Of a stretch of 64,000 nucleotides of DNA, positions 1 to 9,735 are shown in pieces. The notes below the pieces were generated by a model that saw nothing but the letters and a program-made list of their open reading frames with translations, was not told where the DNA came from and did no database searches. This DNA is from Bacteroidota bacterium (lineage in GTDB: Bacteria > Bacteroidota > Bacteroidia > Chitinophagales > BACL12): positions 372,001-436,000 of the forward strand of contig JADKEK010000001.1 in assembly GCA_016718035.1 (NCBI GenBank), written 5' to 3'. Numbering within the stretch: the first letter of the stretch is position 1; the number at the start of each line of letters is the position of its first letter. A program made the translations under genes and the position numbers.

Positions 1-1344
1 ATACACATCGTTAAAGCGTATTGTCCACTCTTTTATAAAACTTTTTGAATGTGTGAGTGCTTTGTAGTCCACCACCGAACTGCGTTTACCATAATATTTC
101 AACTCATCAATGCCACAAGGGGTAATAAAGAGGGCATTTTTATCGGTAACGGCTCCGGCTTTTATAGCAATATCCAGTTCAGGCGTCATTTTACGGTAAA
201 AGGGGAGTTCGTAGGTAATATCGGTTTTTATTTTTTGTATGCCGGGAAATTTCAAAAAGGTCCAGGCGGCTATGCCTGATATAAATACAATGAGGCCAGC
301 TGTAGTGAAATGTGTTTTGTTACTTATTTGCAATAACATTTGTAAAAGCAATACGATACTTATTACTCCAAATAATTCGAGCCAAATTGTTGTTTTAAAC
401 CATTGCCCAGTAGCAACAGCAGGAGAGTGGTAGTTTACTACAATAAAACTATATACCACGCAACCAATAATGATAAGTGCCGTTATGGTAAACAACAATT
501 TATTGCGTTTATAAAAAACAAATAAAGGCAAAAGATATAATGGGGTGAGTATTTTCCAATCCAACGTACTGAAAGCAGTGGGTATATAATGATGTGCATT
601 TCTAAACACAAAAAAGGCCTGGAAAAAAGATGCATCATCCCATTCTGCATCGTGCAGTCGTATTTGGAGATAAACGATGTAAACACCTGCTGTACAACAA
701 TAGGTCAACACCGGCCATAAATAATTCGAAAATATTATTTTATTATTTCGCGTAAATATTGCCAGCAGCACTAAGGCACCTGTAATGAGTAAAAAGGCAT
801 GAAAACCGGCAAGCGGATGCATGAGTGTCGCCAATATCAACATACCATAACTTAGCCATATTTTTTTGCGCAACACAAATACAATGGCCCAGGCAGAAAA
901 AGCGTCGGCAACATAATTGGAATTGAGTTCACCAAAATAAATTTCATTTAAACCTAATGTATGATACAATAATGGAAATAATAAAATACACAATACCAAA
1001 TAACTCAGTCTGTAATCCATTAAAAATGAATTAGCAATTTGCAGCAACGCGTATAATAACAAATAGGTGGTTAATACAAATAAAATAAAAACAGGCCATT
1101 CAGGATTGGCAGCAAAGGGTTGTAAAATCCCGATAAAAAACGAACGTTCGTTGGGGAGATTTTGGATAGCGTTTTGAATAAAAAAATCTTTGGCAAACAA
1201 TGTTTCATCATGCTCGTATTGCAGGTAAGGCATTAACTGAATACTATTGCCATGACCGATGGTATAACCCCAAATGCTGATCAGGGCTATTACTAACAAG
1301 GTTAGCGGCAGTATATGGTTTAATATTGATTTATTGTTTTGCAT
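1..1344 (-). CDS. Polytopic membrane protein with DUF6798-like C-terminal part (3' end outside window)
   Basis: An open minus frame runs from an ATG at 1344 to the window edge (448 codons, no stop seen). The start lies 2 nt after the stop of the flippase gene, so the two are probably co-transcribed. The N-terminal ~370 residues hold many hydrophobic segments, with a motif MHPLAGF in a central helix. The last part is soluble and reads ITPCGIDELKYYGKRSSVV followed by DYKA and KEW, resembling the soluble C-terminal motif of DUF6798-type membrane proteins (from memory of the family). Function unknown; the flippase neighbour suggests surface glycan or cell-envelope work (inference). It could also be a glycosyltransferase-C-like protein. 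Confidence 0.7.
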   Translation of the reverse strand, partial: MQNNKSILNHILPLTLLVIALISIWGYTIGHGNSIQLMPYLQYEHDETLFAKDFFIQNAIQNLPNERSFFIGILQPFAANPEWPVFILFVLTTYLLLYALLQIANSFLMDYRLSYLVLCILLFPLLYHTLGLNEIYFGELNSNYVADAFSAWAIVFVLRKKIWLSYGMLILATLMHPLAGFHAFLLITGALVLLAIFTRNNKIIFSNYLWPVLTYCCTAGVYIVYLQIRLHDAEWDDASFFQAFFVFRNAHHYIPTAFSTLDWKILTPLYLLPLFVFYKRNKLLFTITALIIIGCVVYSFIVVNYHSPAVATGQWFKTTIWLELFGVISIVLLLQMLLQISNKTHFTTAGLIVFISGIAAWTFLKFPGIQKIKTDITYELPFYRKMTPELDIAIKAGAVTDKNALFITPCGIDELKYYGKRSSVVDYKALTHSKSFIKEWTIRFNDVY

Positions 1345-1346
1345 GC

Positions 1347-2642
1347 CTACACAACATAAGTAAATAAAATAAATACGATGACTAAAATAACACTATAGGT
1401 GCTTAATTGTTTCAAGGGGATATAGGCTGAAGGTGGTATACCTTGCTTATTAAGTGTAATAAGTAAAATGGTTTTGTTGACTACAAATGCAATCACAGTG
1501 CCTAAAGCAATACCCTGTAATCCCATAAATTGTAACAAAGTAAGACTGAGTGCAATATTTAAAGTAAACTCGACAACAGATGCCATCAAAATTGTTTTTT
1601 GCTGATTTAATCCCAACAAAATACTATGTGGAAATAATAAACGGGGAATTAACAATAACATGTAAATATTGAAATAAATAAAACTCTCCGAAAAAGTAGC
1701 ATTAAATATTACCGGATAAACCCATTGACTTACAATAAGTAATACGATACCCACCGGAAATAAACGGTGAATTAATGTGAGAGATGCCTTCTTTACTTCG
1801 CCAAAAGCAGTATTGTCCTGCCCGATTTTTAATATCATAGATGCACTGAGGGCATTTGCCAGCAGCAGCGACAATGGGAATTCACGTGCACCATATTGAT
1901 AGGTAGCAAATGTGGCTTTGTCGTAATAATTATTTACAATAATACCATCCACATAAATCGACATCCCACCTAAAAAGAAGGCAATAATAAGTGGAGCTGC
2001 TTTTTGTAAATACATGATAATAAACGCCTTGTCAGGTTTGTATTCGTTATTGCGCAGCAAGAAGAAAACAGTAATGATAAATTTACATCCGGTAAAAATT
2101 AATAATCCCGTTATAATGGTTTCGAAACTACCAAAATAAAAAGCCGGTAATGCGATTAAAGCAGTTTGAAATACCAGGTGATAAGCACTTAACCACAACA
2201 ACCCTTTTACATTATTGCGAGCCAATAACATATAATCCAAAAGAAATGAAATGTTATTAAAAATAAAATAACAGAGCAATAAATAAAATACATTTCCGGT
2301 ATCATCGAATGCAAACAATGTTGTTAGTGGTGCCCGAAAAATGAGCATACATAAGGCAACACAAATGGACATGGCTATCACAATAATGGCAGTTTGTCCA
2401 ATTACTTTGCGTTTGTTTTCATGTTGATTATAAACGGATAAAAAAGTATGTGTAAGACCATTTACCCAAAAAAAACTCAGGGTGCCGGCTAACAAAATAA
2501 AGTTTTCATAATGCCCAATTACGGAGGTGTCAATACCTGTTTTAGTAAGTAAAACAGAAGTGAGTATTAATGCTCCATATCTGGCAATTTGAAATAATTG
2601 AATTGCGTTGGTTCCCGATATTTTTTTTGGTGTGTTGTTCAC
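1347..2642 (-). CDS. Polysaccharide/oligosaccharide flippase (MOP superfamily, Wzx-like)
   Basis: 431 residues, almost entirely hydrophobic, with about 12-14 predicted membrane segments spread evenly, as expected for MOP-superfamily exporters that flip undecaprenyl-linked glycans across the inner membrane. The N-terminal stretch (FQIARYGALILTSVLLTKTG) resembles the first helix region of polysaccharide biosynthesis proteins. The start codon is GTG at 2642, 3 nt after the stop of the copper ATPase gene; the membrane protein at 1344 follows 2 nt later. These spacings suggest one transcript. No substrate can be assigned. Confidence 0.75.
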   Translation of the reverse strand: MNNTPKKISGTNAIQLFQIARYGALILTSVLLTKTGIDTSVIGHYENFILLAGTLSFFWVNGLTHTFLSVYNQHENKRKVIGQTAIIVIAMSICVALCMLIFRAPLTTLFAFDDTGNVFYLLLCYFIFNNISFLLDYMLLARNNVKGLLWLSAYHLVFQTALIALPAFYFGSFETIITGLLIFTGCKFIITVFFLLRNNEYKPDKAFIIMYLQKAAPLIIAFFLGGMSIYVDGIIVNNYYDKATFATYQYGAREFPLSLLLANALSASMILKIGQDNTAFGEVKKASLTLIHRLFPVGIVLLIVSQWVYPVIFNATFSESFIYFNIYMLLLIPRLLFPHSILLGLNQQKTILMASVVEFTLNIALSLTLLQFMGLQGIALGTVIAFVVNKTILLITLNKQGIPPSAYIPLKQLSTYSVILVIVFILFTYVV

Positions 2643-2645
2643 GTA

Positions 2646-4754
2646 TTAGCGTAATTTTTTGGTTTTGAGCAAAATGGAATTGCCAATTACAAAAACATCG
2701 GAAAATGCCATCGACAAAGCAGCAATCATAGGGTTGAGCAATCCGACAGCAGCAAAAGGAATGGCAATCACATTATAAAAAAACGCCCAAAATAAATTCT
2801 GTTTTATGGTGCGTAATGTTTGTTCACTTAATTGGTGGGCAGTAACTAACTTATTTAATTTGCCATTTAATAAAATAATTTGTGCTGAATTGATAGCAAT
2901 TTGCGAAGCATTACTCATTGAAATCCCCACATCTGCTTTTTCCAATGCAGGAGAGTCGTTAATGCCATCACCAACCATGGTTACCAGTCCTTCTTTTTTT
3001 AAGTCTTCAATAAATACTAATTTTTCTCCCGGTTGCTGATTACTTCTTACGATATCAAAACTCAATTTGCCACCTACTTCATTTACTTTAGTGCTATTAT
3101 CACCACTGAGTAATACCGTTTTTATCCCTTTCGATTTAAAATATTGAATAGCGGCTTCTGCCTCATCTTTTATTTCATCACGAATATTAAAACCTGCCAT
3201 GAGGTCTTCGTTGCGCAATAAAATAATATCGAATACATTGTTGATAGCAGTGCCGGAAATTAATTGATATTTATTTCCCTGTTCATCTTCGCCAAACATA
3301 CCCACGCCTTTTTGTTCGGTGATATTTTTTAGCTGTACATTGGCATTTGGTGTAAAATGTCGTATTAAAGAAACAGCAATGGGATGTGATGAATGTTTTT
3401 CGAGCGCATAAATAATTCCACTTACTAATTCGGTATTGGATTCAAATGCAGTAAAATTGGTCACCTTAAAATCACCTGTCGTAATGGTGCCCGTTTTATC
3501 GAAAACGATGATGGCAGTTTTTGCAAATTGTTCCGCTGTGGTGGCACCTTTAATTAAAATACCATTGCGTGCAGAGCGGCCAAGACCAACCATTATGGCG
3601 GTTGGTGTAGCTAATCCCATTGCACAGGGACAGGCAATTACTAATACTGCAATACTTCGCAAAAATGCATCTTGTAAAACAATATGGAATCCGAAATAAC
3701 TAATTAAAAAAGTAAGCAATGCTAGTATTAACACAACCGGTACAAAAATGGCACTGATTTTATCTGCCAGTCGCTGCACAGGTGGTTTTTGTGTTTGCGC
3801 CTGTTTTACCAATTCGATAATAGCATCTAAGGTAGTTTGTCCCGGAGGAGCCGTTATTTTACATTTTAAAATACCTGTAGTATTAATAGTACCTCCTGAA
3901 ACAATATCATTTTTTTGTTTGTAAACCGGTGCGCTTTCACCACTTAACATCGACTCATCTACATAAGCGGTTCCAAATACTACAATTCCATCTGCAGGAA
4001 TACTATCGCCTGTGTTAATAAGTATAACATCATTTTTAACCAACTGTGTTGCAGGAATTTCATCTATATGATCGCCGCCTGATAATAAATCGAAATGCAC
4101 ACGTTTGGCTGTGAGCGGTTGTAATTGTTTGAGCGCAGCAATTGCTGTGGTAGTTTGTTTTACACTTCGGTGTTCAATTACATTACCCAATAACACCAGC
4201 GTGATAATAGTAGCAGCTGTTTCAAAAAACTGGTAATCCATGCCCAGCTGATTAACAAAACCGAATACACTATATCCAAACGCTGCTGTGCTGCCGGTAA
4301 ATATGAGTACATCCATATTCATAATACCGGATTTTATGGAACCTAAGGCACTTTTTCCGAAATGGAAAAAACCAATCAGGTAAACAGGTAAACACAATAA
4401 TAATTGTATAAGAGGCTGATGTAAAAACGAAAGACCAGGCACCATTGCCAATAACAAAAGCAATGTAAATGGCAGCGTGGCTATTAATTTTTTTTCGGTT
4501 GAAGTAAGTGCCGATTTTTTTTGAGTCGCACTTTGTTGTTCATCAACCACTTTATAACCCAGCGATTCAATCCCATTTACCAATTCAGGCAATTGTTTAT
4601 CACCTGCGTTGGCAAAATGCACCTCTCCGGTAGCAAAATTGACGTACACATCATCCATTCCCTTTTGCTCCAGCAGACGGGTAATGCCAAGTGCGCAATT
4701 TGCACAAGTCATGCCTTCTACCTGCAGTTGTATTTTCTCGTACGCTTTTTGCAT
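2646..4754 (-). CDS. copA: Copper-translocating P-type ATPase
   Basis: P1B-type ATPase that exports Cu(I) across the inner membrane. From the chosen start the order is: one N-terminal heavy-metal domain with GMTCANC (cysteines near residues 17 and 20), membrane segments, actuator loop with MLSGES, the metal-binding membrane motif CPCAMGL, the phosphorylation motif DKTGTITTG, the HP motif SSHPIAV and the hinge GDGINDSPAL. At about 702 aa it is complete. The frame stays open upstream to 4808, but the 18 extra residues are unlike the family, so I start at the ATG at 4754 (MQKAYEKIQLQVEGM). The CPC motif fits Cu or Ag. Odd context: co-directional with glycan-type membrane genes only 3 nt downstream and no visible CopZ or metal regulator. 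Confidence 0.92.
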   Translation of the reverse strand: MQKAYEKIQLQVEGMTCANCALGITRLLEQKGMDDVYVNFATGEVHFANAGDKQLPELVNGIESLGYKVVDEQQSATQKKSALTSTEKKLIATLPFTLLLLLAMVPGLSFLHQPLIQLLLCLPVYLIGFFHFGKSALGSIKSGIMNMDVLIFTGSTAAFGYSVFGFVNQLGMDYQFFETAATIITLVLLGNVIEHRSVKQTTTAIAALKQLQPLTAKRVHFDLLSGGDHIDEIPATQLVKNDVILINTGDSIPADGIVVFGTAYVDESMLSGESAPVYKQKNDIVSGGTINTTGILKCKITAPPGQTTLDAIIELVKQAQTQKPPVQRLADKISAIFVPVVLILALLTFLISYFGFHIVLQDAFLRSIAVLVIACPCAMGLATPTAIMVGLGRSARNGILIKGATTAEQFAKTAIIVFDKTGTITTGDFKVTNFTAFESNTELVSGIIYALEKHSSHPIAVSLIRHFTPNANVQLKNITEQKGVGMFGEDEQGNKYQLISGTAINNVFDIILLRNEDLMAGFNIRDEIKDEAEAAIQYFKSKGIKTVLLSGDNSTKVNEVGGKLSFDIVRSNQQPGEKLVFIEDLKKEGLVTMVGDGINDSPALEKADVGISMSNASQIAINSAQIILLNGKLNKLVTAHQLSEQTLRTIKQNLFWAFFYNVIAIPFAAVGLLNPMIAALSMAFSDVFVIGNSILLKTKKLR

Positions 4755-4874
4755 ATAACCGAACGTAAAGGTAATTATTCTGTTAACGATAGGGATAGCG
4801 TTAGTCACATTCCCATAACTACTATTCCACGAAAAACAATACCTTCATGTAATTAAATTGAACAAATACTATTT

Positions 4875-5645
4875 ATGAATAATTCAAATACAAATTCTCG
4901 TCGCAGCTTTCTTAAGAAGGGAGCCCTTGCTGCAATTGGTGTTGGCGTACTTAATTCTTTAACAGCCAATGAACTTTATGCCGGAACGGTAAACGGTAAT
5001 CTGGAAATGCCTCCTGTAGATGGCGCATTCGAATTGCCGAAACTCGACTATGCTTACGGGGCTTTAGAGCCATTTATTGATGCTAAAACCATGGAAATTC
5101 ACCACAGTAAGCATCATCAAACCTATGTTACGAAACTCAACGAGGCAATTGAAAAAGCGCCGGAACTAAAAGGTAAGTCGCTAATGGAGTTGGTTGCTAA
5201 TATTAATGCAGCACCTGAATCTGTTCGCACAGCTATCCGCAATCACGGTGGCGGGCATTTCAACCATTCATTTTTCTGGAAATTAATGTCGCCGGATGCT
5301 AAAAACACTACTGCTTCTGCCGAATTAACTGCGGCTATCAATGCCAAATGGACCAGCATGGATAATTTCAAGGTGGAATTTGCCAAGTCGGCAACAGGCG
5401 TTTTTGGTTCTGGATGGGCCTGGTTAATCAAGGACAAGGAAAATAACCTGAGTTTAACCACAACTGCTAATCAGGACAGCCCAATCATGGACATCGCTGC
5501 AATGCGTGGTAAACCGATTTTAGGTATAGATGTGTGGGAACATGCCTATTACCTGAAACATCAAAATAAAAGAGCCGATTATGTAGCCGATTTCTGGAAT
5601 GTATTAGATTGGAATCAGGTGAGCAAATGGTTTATGGAATTATAA
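4875..5645 (+). CDS. Superoxide dismutase (Fe/Mn), Tat-exported
   Basis: 256 residues. Dismutates superoxide to oxygen and peroxide. The metal ligands of the Fe/Mn family are all visible: H76 (in MEIHHSKHHQTYV), H131 (HFNHSFFW), D219 and H223 (DVWEHAYY). The protein begins with a twin-arginine signal, SRRSFLKKGALAAIGVG (residues 8-24), and a ~50-residue leader before the SOD fold. It is therefore predicted to be folded with its metal and exported to the periplasm or beyond, unlike the usual cytoplasmic SodA/SodB. Sequence alone does not separate Fe from Mn. It is divergent from copA and followed by a strong hairpin. Confidence 0.93.
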   Translation: MNNSNTNSRRSFLKKGALAAIGVGVLNSLTANELYAGTVNGNLEMPPVDGAFELPKLDYAYGALEPFIDAKTMEIHHSKHHQTYVTKLNEAIEKAPELKGKSLMELVANINAAPESVRTAIRNHGGGHFNHSFFWKLMSPDAKNTTASAELTAAINAKWTSMDNFKVEFAKSATGVFGSGWAWLIKDKENNLSLTTTANQDSPIMDIAAMRGKPILGIDVWEHAYYLKHQNKRADYVADFWNVLDWNQVSKWFMEL

Positions 5646-5664
5646 ACTGTTGAAAAACACCTTA

Positions 5665-5711
5665 TTTGCCGATGACAAAAGCCTTGTTTTTTTTGTTATC
5701 GGCAAATTTCA
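5665..5711 (+). terminator. Hairpin downstream of superoxide dismutase
   Basis: A 16-base arm at 5665-5680 (TTTGCCGATGACAAAA) pairs with 5691-5706 (TTTTGTTATCGGCAAA) with one G-T wobble and a 10-nt loop, then a short T-rich tail. Placed 20 nt after the sod stop and before the tRNA promoter. The trailing T run is weak, so efficiency is uncertain. Confidence 0.6.
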
Positions 5712-5735
5712 TTTTAAAGTGATAATTTTTTGCGT

Positions 5736-5743
5736 TAACTTTG
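5736..5743 (+). promoter_or_regulatory. -7 box of the tRNA-His promoter (TAACTTTG)
   Basis: TAACTTTG matches the Bacteroidota sigma-A -7 consensus TAnnTTTG exactly, 18 nt before the tRNA. A T-rich stretch (5712-5715) sits at the expected -33 distance but is not a clear TTTG. Confidence 0.6.
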
Positions 5744-5761
5744 CACCACTTTTTATTTTAT

Positions 5762-5837
5762 GGTGACTGTAGCTCAGTTTGGTTAGAGCATCGGTTTGTG
5801 GTTCCGAGGGTCGTGGGTTCGAGCCCCATCAGTCACC
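5762..5837 (+). tRNA. tRNA-His (anticodon GTG)
   Basis: Cloverleaf read directly: acceptor GTGACTG (5763-5769) pairs with CAGTCAC (5830-5836). The D arm is GCTC...GAGC, the anticodon loop TTGTGGT gives anticodon GTG, and the T arm is GTGGG TTCGAGC CCCAT. The extra 5' G at 5762 opposite C73 (5837) is the histidine identity feature. A full 3' CCA is not encoded. Base 31-39 of the anticodon stem is a T-T mismatch. A terminator follows within 10 nt, so it is a single-gene transcript. Confidence 0.95.
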
Positions 5838-5846
5838 CATCAAAAG

Positions 5847-5869
5847 TCCGCCCTGCAGCGGATTTTTTT
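5847..5869 (+). terminator. Rho-independent terminator after tRNA-His
   Basis: TCCGC (5847-5851), loop CCTGCA, GCGGA (5858-5862), then seven T. The T run overlaps the last codon of the convergent antiporter gene. Confidence 0.8.
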
Positions 5870-8019
5870 ATTTCCCCTTTTTATTGCTTGATGAAAATGC
5901 TTTATATACCGTTTTTCCAATGGTATTGATACGTTCAAAGTTTTCTTTAAACGGCGATGGCGATAATACGCTGTATTGGAAATTCATATCGTTGGAGCCT
6001 GAATCCATTTGGAATGGATATAACAAAATAAAACTGTGTGCTTCAAAATGTTTATTTAATCGCAACGGTACTTGTTCCAGTGAAGAGAAATAAGAAACAC
6101 TTTTTTGGCGTGCACTAACTACAATAAATAAATCGCCTTGTTTTAAATTTCCGGCAATACTTTTAATGTCATCCCAATCGGTAAACTCGCTGTATTCAGC
6201 ATTGAGTTTTAAATTTTTATCGTTGATGGCATCTATCAATTCCAATGTTTTTCTTTCGCCCCAAAAAATACATTTTGCGCCAATATGATGCGACAAATGT
6301 TTTACGCCTTCTAACCACCGGAAAAAACCACTTTCAAATTCGGCATTAGGTGGCATTAAAATGGCAATACGATTAAAATTATTGAGGGGAGAAATAATTT
6401 TACTCACCCACAACATTTGATCTGATGTTTGAACAATTTTGTGTAACACCGAGCCAAAGATGCGATCGCTGGTGCTCACTTTTTCGTGCCAGCCCATCAC
6501 TACTTCTGTAATACCTAACTCTTTAATAGCGCCGGAGACACCTGCAGCCACGTTTACGTCGACGCGTGTTAAAATTTGCACATTAGTATCAGCGCTGGAA
6601 ATATGTTCAGCAGCAAGTTGTAAATTGCGTTTACCTTCAATTAATTTTAATCGGGCATTTTCGCCATCTTCAATTACTGCAAGCGGATAAATCGGTTCTT
6701 TCGATTTTGGGTTGCGAATTAACAACGATAAATCCAATAATATTTTTGCCGATTGCGGATTGCCAACAGGAACCAAAATACGCTCCAATACTTCGGGTTC
6801 TGTATCTATTTTGCCACTTTCGTTTACGACATAATTTCTACCCGCTGATTCGGTGACAAATGAACTTACCAGACAACTCACTAAAATTACAATGATGGTT
6901 CCGTTTAATATGGTTTCGTCTAACAAACCTAAATCGAAAGCCACTAAAATAATAGCCAATGTAGCTGCTGCATGTGCAGTACTTAATCCGAAAATAAGAT
7001 GGCGTTCAATTTTTGAAAAATAAAATACCTTTTGGGTAATCCATGCTGCTAAATACTTAGTACTTAATGCAACCACCACCAAAACACCGGCAACATATAA
7101 TGCATGTGTGCCACCAAATAATACCTGTAGGTCGATAATCATACCTACGTTAATCAGAAAAAACGGAATAAAAATATTGTTACCAACAAATACAATCCTA
7201 TTTTTCAGGGTAGATTGTAATGGGATTAACCTGTTTAATGCGATACCAGCTAAAAATGCACCGATAATATGTTCGAGGCCTGCTAACTGCGATAAAAATG
7301 CTGCGAGAAATACAAGAGTTAACACAAAAATAAACTGCGAGCCTCCTTCATTTTCCAATTTGCTGAACAACCATTTGGCAATTATCGGAAAAAGATAAAT
7401 TACGATAATTGCAAATACTACAATAGAAATACCCAACCGCACCCAAAACATGGTATCGGTTTTGTCCATCGAAAAATTGGTCACCACCGAAAACAACAAG
7501 AGCACCAGGGTATCGGTGATAATTGTACCACCAACAGTAATAGTCACCGGCCGTTTACGTGTAATACCCAGTCGGTTGACAATTGGGTATGCCACCAGTG
7601 TTTGAGTAGAAAACATACTGGCTGTAATCAGTGAGGGGATGAAATCGAGATGGAGCAGGTATTTACAAACAGCAAAACCGATGATAAACGGGACTGCAAA
7701 GGTGAGTAGTCCGAAAACCACACTGGATTTTGCATTTTTTTTGAAGCCATTCATCTCAATTTCGAGACCGGCCAAAAACATGATATATAGTAAACCTACA
7801 GGTACCAAACAAAACAATAGCACCATCGCGTTCAAGCAAATGAAAGCCATGCGGGCCAATGGTTACACCGGCAACAATCATTACCACAATGGCAGGAATG
7901 CGCAGCTTATTTAACAAAATGGGTGAAATGAGGATGATGCATAACACCAGAGTAAATATGATAACCGGCTCCGTAAAAGGAGTGCTTAAATCAAGCAGGA
8001 GCGGCATCAGTCTTTCCAT
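5868..8019 (-). CDS. CPA2-type monovalent cation:proton antiporter, frameshifted
   Basis: Reads as one ~716-residue gene only if one base is removed near 7800. The first frame (8019 down) gives the N-terminal helices (MERLMPLLLDL ... IVAGVTIGPHGFHLLERDGA) up to LFGT. The second frame continues as VGLLYIMFLAGLEIEMNGF through the rest of the Na+/H+ exchanger domain (~10 more helices) and a ~300-residue cytoplasmic tail with universal-stress-like features (LERILVPVGNPQSAKILLD). The family motif LFGTVGLLYIMFLAGLEI is restored when the extra T (minus strand) between ACC and GTAGG is dropped. The promoter box TATCTTTG lies 7 nt before the ATG. Either a fresh mutation or a sequence error; the long intact second frame argues against old decay. 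Confidence 0.85.
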
Positions 8020-8026
8020 TTTGCCG

Positions 8027-8034
8027 CAAAGATA
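8027..8034 (-). promoter_or_regulatory. -7 box TATCTTTG before the antiporter
   Basis: Exact TAnnTTTG match on the minus strand with only 7 nt to the ATG at 8019, implying a very short or absent 5' leader. Confidence 0.55.
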
Positions 8035-8186
8035 CGGAAGTAATCACGATGGTAGGTGGTAAAGGGGAAAAGCAGGGTAGGGGATGGTTAATTATATTAT
8101 GTAATCAATGAGTATTTAATCTGAAATTTAAAAATAAGCGTTATTTAGATAGGTATAAGGTATAATGCTTTACCTAAAAATATACA

Positions 8187-8546
8187 TTATGTGATATGCG
8201 ATACAAACAATAGGATTGCCAGATCTGCAATTATTATTAAAATAATGTTAATTACTCTAAAATGAGTATTGGTAAAATTTGTCCATACATCATAAACAAT
8301 TCGCAGATTAAAATAAATTACTGAAATAATAATACCAATAATGGCAAAAATTACCGGAAAAACAAGCTTTACAGGTTCTAATAAAATTGGTGTTTCTGCA
8401 ATAGTTTGACTTGCCAACTCGGTGATCGTGATTGTATGGTTTACTCGTATTTCATAAATAACGAATGGGATTAATGAAATAGTACAGCCAATTGGAAGAA
8501 CAAGAAAATTCCACAACAAACGATATTTTGTGAGCATTGATTTCAA
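8187..8546 (-). CDS. Small membrane protein, unknown function
   Basis: 119 residues with three hydrophobic segments (about 10-30, 58-80 and 95-115) and a central soluble loop with acidic and polar residues (TITELASQTIAETPILLEP). I do not recognise a family. It is the last of a minus-strand run of small membrane proteins that starts at 10362, but is separated from the next by 54 nt. The 8020-8186 gap downstream holds only the antiporter promoter and AT-rich sequence. Confidence 0.55.
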   Translation of the reverse strand: MKSMLTKYRLLWNFLVLPIGCTISLIPFVIYEIRVNHTITITELASQTIAETPILLEPVKLVFPVIFAIIGIIISVIYFNLRIVYDVWTNFTNTHFRVINIILIIIADLAILLFVSHIT

Positions 8547-8600
8547 TATTGCATATATAATCCAATTGTAGTGGATTATAGAACCGCAATTTACAAAAAC

Positions 8601-9269
8601 CTACTTGAAAATTTCAATCAGATTATGCAATAAGTTGGTATAAAAATTACCCCGTATTTCCTGAAAAAAAATAAACTTCCCTTCCTGCACACCAAAAAAC
8701 GGACGTAATGTCCAGGCCATTTGTGTGCCAACAAAGGCATATAATAACAACCATAAGCGCAATAGTTTTTTTCTGCGTACAAAATTTTTCCCATTTCCTT
8801 CCTCTAATTCTCCCAACAACAATACATACAATTGGCGCGCACCTATAAAACCTGATATGGAAAAAAATAACACGTTCAACAATTTAAACGCCACATAATT
8901 ATTCATGGTTAACAGAAAAAATAAAGTAACCGGAGCAAATCCTACCAATAAAATTGACGTAATGGTAATACCCGTTAATGCCAGGGCTACCGTTTGTAAA
9001 ATATTAGATTTAGAACCTAAAAAACTGTCGAAAATAAAATAGGTTGGCAGACAAATCATTAACGTTAATAAATATAACATAGGCAATTTCACCATGCCGG
9101 CCATTGCCTGTAATATCCCTTGTTGTAAGCCGATTATAAATCCGTATGCAGCAAATGCTATCGTGCTGGTTATTAATAAATCGGTAATGCGGCGTTTCAG
9201 GTTGTCGTTAGTGGTTATACCATTAATAAAATTGCCTTTGTGTTGTAATAAATTTACGAGTGTGGTCAT
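8601..9269 (-). CDS. Conserved integral membrane protein (Bacteroidota family often mislabelled actin-binding WH2)
   Basis: About 222 residues, 6 hydrophobic segments. The C-terminal motif LRPFFG ... GNFYTNLLH is characteristic of a conserved Bacteroidota membrane family whose automatic name, 'actin-binding WH2 domain protein', is not supported by anything visible. I start at the ATG at 9269 (MTTLVNLLQHKGNF); an earlier start at 9314 would overlap the upstream gene by 23 nt. Part of the 8601-10362 cluster. Role unknown. Confidence 0.7.
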   Translation of the reverse strand: MTTLVNLLQHKGNFINGITTNDNLKRRITDLLITSTIAFAAYGFIIGLQQGILQAMAGMVKLPMLYLLTLMICLPTYFIFDSFLGSKSNILQTVALALTGITITSILLVGFAPVTLFFLLTMNNYVAFKLLNVLFFSISGFIGARQLYVLLLGELEEGNGKNFVRRKKLLRLWLLLYAFVGTQMAWTLRPFFGVQEGKFIFFQEIRGNFYTNLLHNLIEIFK

Positions 9270-9291
9270 AGTTGTAATTTGATTGTTTAAA

Positions 9292-9735
9292 TTATTGAAT
9301 AGGTAATGGGGCATCCTCCTTTTGTTCAGTTAATGTTTCCGAATTATATAAAGTTTTACGGAATAAATAAACGCCTAGGATAACTGTCAAACTATATGCG
9401 GAAATTAATAGCACATCGTGTATGATCATCTCGTCCATTTTTTTGCGGTAAACAAATCCGATAACATTGGCAGCGCAACATATAGCGCCAAACAGCGCCA
9501 TTACCCAAAGTTGATATCGGAGCAACCATTTTGTTTTGGATAGTAGTTTAACAACAATAAAAAATAATATCAAGGAAGGAATGCCTCTGGTAATAGCGAA
9601 AAATATCAAGTATAATGAGATGATAAAAATCCCGGGGTCAACAGTAATACAGGCTAAAGCAAAACAAGTCAATAAACTACCGGCAAGGGTTGCAAATCCC
9701 CATACTTTGACTGCGAATGTTAATTGTTTATCCAT
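9292..9735 (-). CDS. Four-helix membrane protein, unknown function
   Basis: 147 residues with four clear hydrophobic segments (about 10-30, 36-60, 75-93, 105-122) and a charged C-terminus (TEQKEDAPLPIQ). Overlaps the end of the preceding gene by 1 nt (9735) and precedes the next by 22 nt, so it is translationally coupled in the cluster. No family recognised. Confidence 0.65.
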   Translation of the reverse strand: MDKQLTFAVKVWGFATLAGSLLTCFALACITVDPGIFIISLYLIFFAITRGIPSLILFFIVVKLLSKTKWLLRYQLWVMALFGAICCAANVIGFVYRKKMDEMIIHDVLLISAYSLTVILGVYLFRKTLYNSETLTEQKEDAPLPIQ

